This document shows positions 58,400-64,000 of a stretch of DNA of 64,000 nt, piece after piece (position 1 is the first letter of the stretch; every line of letters begins with the position of its first letter). Source of the stretch: Paraniabella ginsengisoli (GTDB lineage: Bacteria; Bacteroidota; Bacteroidia; Chitinophagales; Chitinophagaceae); the NCBI RefSeq assembly GCF_022513635.1, contig NZ_JAKWBL010000001.1, positions 372,001-436,000 of the forward strand. The letters are read 5' to 3'. Made by a program: the position numbers and the translations under genes. The notes under the pieces are model-generated. The model ran no database searches, had not been told where the DNA came from, and worked only from the letters and a program-made list of their open reading frames with translations.

Positions 58400-59232
58400 T
58401 TAATAGTCGCCTAATGTTTCAGGCAATTGCTCCAATGCTTTAGCCAATTGTTCATCGTTCGGGGCAATGCCGTGCCATTCGTGTGTGCCTTCCATAAAAT
58501 CAACACCTTTACCCATAGCAGTATGCATCATAATTGCAACAGGCTTTCCTTTTCCTGAAGCTGCTTTAGCTTTGTCTAGTCCAGCAATTACATCATCCAT
58601 ATCATTACCGTTCATTTCCAGCACATGCCATCCAAAAGCTTCAAATTTTTCGTGCAGATTACCCATATTCAGCACCTTATCTGTGGGTCCGTCTATTTGC
58701 TGGCCGTTCCAATCCACTGTTGAGATCAAATTATCAACTTTATGATGAGCTGCAAACATTACGGCTTCCCATATTTGACCTTCATTAAGTTCGCCATCAC
58801 CGTGTAGGGAATAAACAAGTTTACTATCTCCATTCATTTTTTAGACAATGCTGCGCCTATCGCCACACTCATTCCTTGGCCTAAAGAACCGCTGGCCACT
58901 CTAATACCAGGCAGGTGTTCGTGTGTGGCAGGATGGCCCTGGAGGCGGCTGTTGATTTTTCTGAAAGTAGCGAGTTCCTTGATGTCAAAGTATCCCGAAC
59001 GCGCTAATACTGAATAAAATACAGGAGAAATATGACCATTTGATAAAAAGAAAACATTTTCGTTTTTGCCTTCCATGTTAAACGAGGGGTCATGTTCCAT
59101 CACTTTAAAATAAAGTGCGGTCAAGAAATCGGCGCAGCCTAAAGAACCACCGGGGTGACCGCTTTGAGCGCCATGTACCATTCTTACTATATCTCTTCTT
59201 ACCTGAGAAGCTATTTCCTGCAATGTTGCCAT
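58400..59232 (-). CDS. Transketolase N-terminal subunit, one frameshift
   Basis: This is the thiamine-diphosphate-binding half of a split transketolase. The start ATG 59232-59230 gives MATLQEIASQVRRDIVRMVH, then GAQSGHPGGSLGCADFLTAL, NGHISPVFYSVLARSGYFD and GSLGQGMSVAIGAALSK. T6 at 58837-58842 is one base short; correction adds SLHGDGELNEGQIWEAVMFA (the ThDP diphosphate/Mg motif GDGELNEGQ) and MMHTAMGKGVDFMEGTHEWH. The end is LPETLGDY, 278 residues, normal for this subunit. The C-terminal pyrimidine-binding subunit usually follows directly, but here the stop is followed by a terminator and a convergent gene, so the partner must lie elsewhere. Confidence 0.9.
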
Positions 59233-59328
59233 CGTTTCAGTTTTTAATGAGTTGCAAAAATGGGGTTTTTTTATATAAGGTTGAAATAATGTTTACATAA
59301 TGATAAAATATAAAATGCGGCTCGAAAG

Positions 59329-59358
59329 TTGTTTTTAAGGACGGAATGTCTACTTTTG
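59329..59358 (+). promoter_or_regulatory. Promoter of the WecA-like gene (TTG-N19-TACTTTTG)
   Basis: A TTG at 59329-59331 and TACTTTTG at 59351-59358 are separated by 19 bases, the Bacteroidota -33/-7 arrangement. The ATG follows 20 bases after the -7 element. Confidence 0.65.
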
Positions 59359-59378
59359 TATTACCTTAACCTTATCGA

Positions 59379-60523
59379 ATGCTTCAGATATTTGTAACAG
59401 CTATAATTTCATTTGTAGTTGCATTCTTGGCAATTCCTGTTATTATTCAAATAGCAGAAAAGAAAAAGCTTTTTGATGTTCCTGACGAACGAAAGCTTCA
59501 CAAGCACACCATTGCATCCCTTGGTGGGGTAGGGGTGTTCATCGCTTTTGTTTTTTCGTGTTTATTAAGTATTAATTTCCAACTACAACCTGAGTTCCAG
59601 TATTTTTTTGCGGCATTATTTATTATGTTTTTTATTGGGTTGAAGGATGATATTATTGCGCTGTCCGCATTCAAAAAATTTATTGTCCAAATATTGGCCG
59701 CCGGAATTATTATTCATTTGGGTGGTTTGAAAATTGATAGCTTATATGGAATTTTAGGAATTGAAGCTTTAGATCCAATGTATGGAATTCCTTTAACCTA
59801 TATAGCCATAATACTTGTAGTTAATGCATATAATCTTATTGATGGTATTGATGGCCTTGCCGGTGGACTGGGGATTATGATGACTTTACTTTTGGGTACC
59901 TATTTCTCGTTATCTGGCTTGGTGGGATATGCCGCTTTTTCATTTTCTCTTTCTGCCGCTTTAGCAGCGTTCCTGATCTTTAATTTCCATCCGGCTAAAA
60001 TATTTATGGGCGATTCGGGTTCGCTTACAATTGGAATGGTAGCATCTATATTGGTGCTTAAATTTATTAGCGTTGCAGGTAACTCTACGGCCATACTGCC
60101 TATCAGCTCTGCTGCTGCAATAGGTATATCTTTATTATTAATTCCCCTCGTCGACACCATCCGAGTGTTTTCTATTAGAATATTAAAAGGGCGCTCTCCT
60201 TTTCACCTGATAGAAATCATATTCATCATATTCTTATTGATAAAGGCTTGAGTCATTCTACAGTAACCCTGGTATGTGTTTCTGCAAATGTTTTAATGAT
60301 TGGAGGTGTGTACTTTGCCAGAAGCCTGGGTAATACTGTGCTGTTAATTATTGCTTTTGCTTTATCATTTTCTATTATCGGTATTTTGTATGCTACACTG
60401 CCAAAACGCAGGCTTGTCATCCAGCGTCAGATTATTACAAATTTGCAGAACAGAAAAGCAAACTCAAAGGTTATTGACCTGAACACAAAGCAACATATCC
60501 CTGCAGAAAAAATACAAGGCTAA
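59379..60523 (+). CDS. WecA/MraY-family undecaprenyl-phosphate sugar-1-phosphate transferase, one frameshift
   Basis: This polytopic inner-membrane enzyme starts lipid-linked glycan synthesis by moving a HexNAc-1-phosphate onto undecaprenyl phosphate. Eleven or so helices are seen. Key motifs are RKLHKHTIASLGGVGVFIAF, FFIGLKDDIIALSAFKKF with the Asp pair, VVNAYNLIDGIDGLAGGLGI and PAKIFMGDSGSLTIGMVASI. A one-base loss of C at 60206-60207 hides the family motif HPDRNHIHHIL in another frame; correction restores it and runs to TAA 60521-60523, giving 381 residues. The product could feed the surface-glycan genes at 34-41 kb, although it is not adjacent to them. Confidence 0.9.
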
Positions 60524-60563
60524 TTATTATATTGCGAGGCTTCTAAATCTTCACGCATTTTAT

Positions 60564-60571
60564 TAGTTTTG
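60564..60571 (+). promoter_or_regulatory. -7 element TAGTTTTG before frr
   Basis: This TAnnTTTG match lies 22 bases before the frr ATG, followed by CCGCACC. No -33 element at standard spacing was recognised. Confidence 0.5.
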
Positions 60572-60592
60572 CCGCACCTCAAAATATAATGT

Positions 60593-61156
60593 ATGCAAGA
60601 TCAAATTGATAAGATAGTCGCGGCTTCAGAAGAAAGTATGAAGAGAGCCATTAGCCATTTAGAGTCCGAACTGGCAAAAATTCGCGCCGGTAAAGCTACT
60701 CCACAAATTGTCGATGGCATTGTTGTGGACTATTACGGATCTCCGGTTCCTATTAGCCAGGTTGGAAATGTTACCGTTATGGATGCCCGTACGCTGAACA
60801 TACAACCGTGGGAAAAAAATATGCTGCAACCCATAGAACGAGCCATTATTGCAGCAAACATTGGTATCAACCCTCAGAACGATGGCGTAAACATCAGGCT
60901 ATTTTTACCTCCATTAACCGAAGAAAGAAGAAAGGAGTTAGTAAAGAGAAGTCAGGGCGAAGGTGAAAATTCAAAAGTGGGCGTTAGAAGTGGCAGGAGA
61001 GATGCTATTGAAGCCATTAAGAAGTTACAAAAAGATGGATTGAGTGAAGACGCCTCTAAAGATGCAGAAGCAAGTGTACAACAACTTACAGACAATTACA
61101 TTGCTTTTATAGAAAAGCATCTAGCCGCGAAGGAAAAGGAAATTATGTCAATTTAA
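60593..61156 (+). CDS. frr: Ribosome recycling factor
   Basis: RRF splits post-termination ribosomes together with EF-G. The 187-residue product is intact with the three-helix bundle and small domain: MKRAISHLESELAKIRAGKA, GIVVDYYGSPVPISQVGNVT and MDARTLNIQPWEKNMLQPIE. These are followed by GINPQNDGVNIRLFLPPLTE, then ERRKELVKRSQGEGE and the C-terminal helix. The usual neighbour pyrH is not next to it here. ppk2 follows after eight bases, so the two are probably co-transcribed. Confidence 0.96.
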   Translation: MQDQIDKIVAASEESMKRAISHLESELAKIRAGKATPQIVDGIVVDYYGSPVPISQVGNVTVMDARTLNIQPWEKNMLQPIERAIIAANIGINPQNDGVNIRLFLPPLTEERRKELVKRSQGEGENSKVGVRSGRRDAIEAIKKLQKDGLSEDASKDAEASVQQLTDNYIAFIEKHLAAKEKEIMSI

Positions 61157-61164
61157 TTTTTGCT

Positions 61165-61908
61165 ATGGCTTTTTACAAGCTTTCAGATATTGATACAATG
61201 GCTCCGGAAACGGTATTGAAAGAAGATTGTAAAGAGCAAACCAGAAAAATACTGAAAGAACTTGACGGTCTGCAAAATTTACTTTATGCTGAAAGAAAAC
61301 ATTCCGTTCTTGTTATTTTACAAGGTCTGGATGCAAGCGGTAAAGATGGTGCAATCAAAAATGTATTCGGTAAATTAAATCCACAAGGAGTTAGTGTAAA
61401 CTCTTTCAAGGTGCCGACCGAAGAGGAAGCCGCGCATGATTTTTTGTGGAGGGTTCATCAACATGTGCCATCCAAAGGAAGTATGCAGGTGTTCAATCGC
61501 TCGCATTATGAAGATGTTTTAGTAACAAGGGTATATGGTAACTGCAGCGATAAAAAAGCTAAACAACGGTTTGCGGCAATCAATGCTTTCGAAGAGTTGC
61601 TACAGGTTCATAATAACACGGTTATACTAAAGTTCTATTTGCATGTGTCGGCTAATGAACAGCAGGAACGGCTAAAAGAAAGGATGACAAATCCTGCAAA
61701 GATGTGGAAATACAATCAAAAGGATTTTGAAGAAGCGAAGCAAAGGGATAAGTACTATAAATATTACGAAGACTGTTTTAAGCATTGCAACAAGCCCGAA
61801 TGGAAAATTGTACCGGCCGATCAGAATTGGTATAAAGAGTATATTATTTCACTAACCATACTAGAGAAGCTTAAGGCGTTAAAGATGAAATTTCCAACAT
61901 TGACATAA
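61165..61908 (+). CDS. Polyphosphate kinase 2 family protein (polyphosphate:nucleotide phosphotransferase)
   Basis: PPK2 enzymes use polyphosphate to phosphorylate nucleotides. The 247-residue single-domain product has the Walker A VLVILQGLDASGKDGAIKNV, VSVNSFKVPTEEEAAHDFLW, the lid/Walker B region VFNRSHYEDVLVTRVYGNCS, and NTVILKFYLHVSANEQQERL followed by KERMTNPAKMWKY. The length is that of the short group, which phosphorylates AMP, ADP or both; the exact class is not decidable by eye. The frame is intact. It is eight bases downstream of frr. Confidence 0.9.
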   Translation: MAFYKLSDIDTMAPETVLKEDCKEQTRKILKELDGLQNLLYAERKHSVLVILQGLDASGKDGAIKNVFGKLNPQGVSVNSFKVPTEEEAAHDFLWRVHQHVPSKGSMQVFNRSHYEDVLVTRVYGNCSDKKAKQRFAAINAFEELLQVHNNTVILKFYLHVSANEQQERLKERMTNPAKMWKYNQKDFEEAKQRDKYYKYYEDCFKHCNKPEWKIVPADQNWYKEYIISLTILEKLKALKMKFPTLT

Positions 61909-61948
61909 AAGTTAGAAAAAGCTCATTTCTGGCATTATTATTCCTTTC

Positions 61949-61956
61949 TATATTTG
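61949..61956 (+). promoter_or_regulatory. -7 element TATATTTG before mscL
   Basis: An exact TAnnTTTG match lies 26 bases before the mscL ATG in an otherwise empty 73-base gap after ppk2. Confidence 0.5.
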
Positions 61957-61981
61957 TTTTTAAACTAATAAAACTTTAATT

Positions 61982-62362
61982 ATGGGATTTTTAAAAGAAT
62001 TTAAGCAATTTGCTATTAAAGGTAATGTAGTTGATTTGGCTATTGCTGTAGTTATTGGTGGCGCATTTGGCAAAATAGTCACATCTTTAGTTGAGGATAT
62101 TATTACACCAGCCATATTAACGCCAGCATTGGAAAAGGCTAATCTGAAAAATTTAAACGAACTGGTAATACCAGGCACAGCTATAAAATATGGTAATTTT
62201 CTTTCTCAGGTGATCTCCTTTATTATTATTGCATTTGCTTTATTCGTTATTGTGAGAATGATAAATAGCATGAAAAAGAAGGAAGAGGCAACTCCCGCTG
62301 CACCATCTTCTACCGATAAATTATTAATTGAGATAAGAGACGAGTTGAAAAATAAGCCTTAA
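61982..62362 (+). CDS. mscL: Large-conductance mechanosensitive channel
   Basis: MscL opens under membrane tension to release solutes on osmotic downshock. The 126-residue product has the N-terminal amphipathic helix [20 protein letters not shown], the pore helix [20 protein letters not shown] with the conserved Gly/Ala spacing, the periplasmic loop, the second helix [20 protein letters not shown] and a charged C-terminal helix ([16 protein letters not shown]). The length is typical. It is a single gene with its own promoter and terminator. Confidence 0.95.
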   Translation: MGFLKEFKQFAIKGNVVDLAIAVVIGGAFGKIVTSLVEDIITPAILTPALEKANLKNLNELVIPGTAIKYGNFLSQVISFIIIAFALFVIVRMINSMKKKEEATPAAPSSTDKLLIEIRDELKNKP

Positions 62363-62406
62363 TATCTTTTCTGGCCGTCTTCTATAAAATTATGTACGTT
62401 TGTATG

Positions 62407-62430
62407 GTCCTGCTTTTGTGCAGGACTTTT
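62407..62430 (+). terminator. Intrinsic terminator after mscL
   Basis: GTCCTGC (62407-62413) pairs with GCAGGAC (62420-62426) around TTTTGT, followed by TTTT. It lies 45 bases past the mscL stop. Confidence 0.75.
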
Positions 62431-62455
62431 ATTTATTTAGAACAAAAATTAAATA

Positions 62456-63250
62456 GTGACAAATTCTACTTATCAGATCAAACTTTCCCAATTTGAAGGT
62501 CCTTTTGATCTTTTACTTTTCTTTATAGAAAGGGATGAATTGGATATTTATAACATCCCGATCACTGAAATAACCAATGATTTTCTGGATTATATCCATA
62601 ACCAGGACATCTTGAATATTGAACTTTCCAGCGAGTTCATTTTATTTGTTTCCACATTGATGCGCATCAAAGCCAAAATGCTTATTCCTCGTAAAGAAAT
62701 AGATGCACAAGGAAATGAAATCGATCCTCGGGAAGAACTGGTAAGTAAAATATTGGAATATAAAAAATTCAAAGAAGCAGCAGCACAATTAGCCGAACAA
62801 GAAGCATTGCGTATGCTCATGATCAAACGGGGCAATATTCAAAAAGAACTATCAACCGTTGGAGAAGAGGCAGGCGAAGGCACAGAGATACAGGCGCTGT
62901 CGTTATTTAAATTGATGAAAGCCTTTGAGAAGGCCATGCTAAAATATAGTGACAGGATTAACAAACCTGTACATACTGTGGTGCAGTATAGCTACACCAT
63001 GGAAACCAGCCGTGGCCAGGTTGTTGAAATGGCTCAAAGAGAAAAGAATATTTCTTTTGAAAAATTATTTGAAATAGCAGAAAACCGGGTGCAGGCAATA
63101 TTTATGTTTTTGTCGGTATTAGAGCTGGTGCAACAAAGCTTTTTGAAGATCATGACCGGTGAGGGAAAAAATAATTTCCTTTTAGAATTTGTTGAACCCG
63201 AAGACAGGGATCCCGAAATTGAAGTAAGCAATGTTTCTTCTTTTGATTAA
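62456..63250 (+). CDS. scpA: Segregation and condensation protein A
   Basis: ScpA is the kleisin of the SMC-ScpAB condensin, bridging the SMC heads. The 264-residue product has the N-terminal YQIKLSQFEGPFDLLLFFIE, ERDELDIYNIPITEITNDFL and LVSKILEYKKFKEAAAQLAE. The C-terminal winged helix is EKNISFEKLFEIAENRVQAI followed by FMFLSVLELVQQSFLKI. The start is GTG 62456-62458, which places the FEGPFDLLL block at the usual distance; no upstream ATG is in frame. scpB is not visible next to it. Confidence 0.95.
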   Translation: MTNSTYQIKLSQFEGPFDLLLFFIERDELDIYNIPITEITNDFLDYIHNQDILNIELSSEFILFVSTLMRIKAKMLIPRKEIDAQGNEIDPREELVSKILEYKKFKEAAAQLAEQEALRMLMIKRGNIQKELSTVGEEAGEGTEIQALSLFKLMKAFEKAMLKYSDRINKPVHTVVQYSYTMETSRGQVVEMAQREKNISFEKLFEIAENRVQAIFMFLSVLELVQQSFLKIMTGEGKNNFLLEFVEPEDRDPEIEVSNVSSFD

Positions 63251-63305
63251 AGGGATGATTTTTGTTTCTAAAACACTCTATTTCTAAACCTAAAAATAAA
63301 AATAA

Positions 63306-63719
63306 ATGAAACGTTTTGCAACAGCCAATTGGCAAGGCTCAGGTAAAGAGGGCAAAGGAACTAATTCAACACAATCAGGTGTTTTAGATAGAGCGCAATA
63401 TTCTTTTAAAACCCGTTTCGAAGATGGTAACCCAGGAACCAATCCTGAAGAATTGATTGCTGCTGCGCATGCGGGTTGTTTTACTATGAAGTTAAGTTTT
63501 GTATTGAACGAAGCAGGCTTTACCGCAGATAATATCGACACTAAGTGTACGATCGATTTTCAGGACGGAGCAATAGTTGAAAGCCACTTAGACGTAACAG
63601 CTACAATTCCGGATATTGATGATGCGAAATTCCAGGAGGCGGTGAAAAATGCGGAACAAAACTGTCCAATCAGTAAGTTGTTGAATACAAAAATCACTTC
63701 AACTGCTGCATTAGCGTAA
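63306..63719 (+). CDS. OsmC-family peroxiredoxin
   Basis: OsmC/Ohr proteins reduce organic peroxides with a cysteine pair. The 137-residue product has FKTRFEDGNPGTNPEELIAA, the peroxidatic Cys in AAHAGCFTMKLSF and the resolving Cys in AEQNCPISKLLNTKI. This is the OsmC arrangement (the first Cys in an AHAxC context). The beginning KRFATANWQGSGKEGKGTNS also matches OsmC rather than Ohr. It is a single gene, 55 bases after scpA, ending at a terminator. Confidence 0.93.
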   Translation: MKRFATANWQGSGKEGKGTNSTQSGVLDRAQYSFKTRFEDGNPGTNPEELIAAAHAGCFTMKLSFVLNEAGFTADNIDTKCTIDFQDGAIVESHLDVTATIPDIDDAKFQEAVKNAEQNCPISKLLNTKITSTAALA

Positions 63720-63742
63720 TAGATAATTAATCAAGCAATAAA

Positions 63743-63772
63743 AAAATCCCCATTCCAAAGAGTGGGGATTTT
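63743..63772. terminator. Bidirectional terminator after osmC
   Basis: AAAATCCCCA (63743-63752) pairs exactly with TGGGGATTTT (63763-63772) around a ten-base loop, with A and T runs outside. It separates the convergent OsmC-family and outer-membrane protein genes. Confidence 0.88.
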
Positions 63773-63793
63773 CATATATGAAAGTTTGATTGC

Positions 63794-64000
63794 TTAAATC
63801 TTGAAACCAAGCGTCAGCAGAATCCTCGAATTGTTACTTTTAATATTTGCTGGGTAAAAATCTGCTGTAGTTAAACGATAAGGGAATATCACATCTTTTT
63901 GGAAAGAATGTACATAACCCAGATCAATGAAGAAACCTTTATTCCTGTATCCTAAACCACCGGTAGCTTGAACCAACTCGCCTTTTTCACCCGCTAAGTT
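63794..64000 (-). CDS. Outer-membrane beta-barrel protein, C-terminal part (FadL/OmpP1-like?)
   Basis: Partial gene entering from the right edge; the reading frame stays open to base 64000. The visible 68 residues (LVQATGGLGYRNKGFFIDLG, YVHSFQKDVIFPYRLTTADF, NNSRILLTLGFKI) show paired amphipathic strands and end in an aromatic-rich strand with the C-terminal pattern of outer-membrane proteins. I think of FadL/OmpP1-type transporters, whose last strands look like this in Bacteroidota, but the fragment is too short to be sure. Confidence 0.6.
   Translation of the reverse strand, partial: NLAGEKGELVQATGGLGYRNKGFFIDLGYVHSFQKDVIFPYRLTTADFYPANIKSNNSRILLTLGFKI

Noticed and set aside
260..60523. Programmed frameshifting as an explanation for the many split genes
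   Set aside because: The shifts occur in unrelated housekeeping genes, without slippery heptamers plus downstream structures in common, and almost all are simple homopolymer contractions; error is the simpler reading.

Overview
The window comes from a member of the Bacteroidota, most likely close to the Chitinophagaceae. The evidence is two SusC/SusD pairs, start-proximal TAnnTTTG promoter elements, an AT-rich genome with many intergenic palindromes, a futalosine-pathway menaquinone gene (mqnA), and a LytS/LytTR pair next to a LiaF-like membrane protein. It is ordinary chromosome with accessory patches. No rRNA, tRNA, CRISPR array, plasmid or phage module was seen.

Layout: 1-12 kb holds a peptide transporter start, purD, a sugar-dehydrogenase-like beta-propeller, a LytTR two-component system with a LiaF-like protein, adenine deaminase, a UbiA-like membrane protein divergent from a LuxE-like enzyme, ychF, and a YhcG/DUF1016 nuclease gene carrying palindromes. 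An SpmA/SpmB-type fusion lies at 12.6-14 kb. From 28.3 down to 14 kb runs a seven-gene polysaccharide-utilisation-type locus on the minus strand: susC2, susD2, a beta-propeller-like lipoprotein, a GHL10 (DigH/YngK-like) glycosidase, a DeoR regulator, susC1, susD1. Then come carA, a queuosine-precursor transporter, a GxxExxY cassette flanked by inverted repeats, YfhO, a surface-glycan region (glycosyltransferases and methyltransferases, 34.4-41.3 kb) interrupted by a REP-associated transposase, mqnA, purB, prfC, and the NHEJ pair ligD-ku. At 49.3-56.4 kb lies an L-arabinose module (GH43, araB, araD, araA, sodium/sugar symporter). The right end has an EcsC-like protein, a lipoprotein, an orphan N-terminal transketolase, a WecA/MraY-like transferase, frr, ppk2, mscL, scpA, osmC and the end of an outer-membrane barrel protein.

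About half of the protein genes are interrupted by apparent one-base gains or losses, nearly all in homopolymers and nearly all contractions. Reading across each one restores a normal family member of normal length, so I treat them as probable assembly or sequencing errors and annotate the reconstructed gene spans, naming each shift site.

The most interesting unexplained structure is the repeat content: (i) palindromes inside coding sequence (purD, the YhcG gene, the end of a glycosyltransferase); (ii) a REP array around a RAYT transposase; (iii) at least six dispersed copies of an intergenic repeat in two subfamilies; (iv) a GxxExxY gene bounded by 25-base inverted repeats, with an amber codon where its catalytic glutamate should be. 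The DeoR-containing double-SusCD locus built around a single GHL10 enzyme is the best candidate for a little-described metabolic system.
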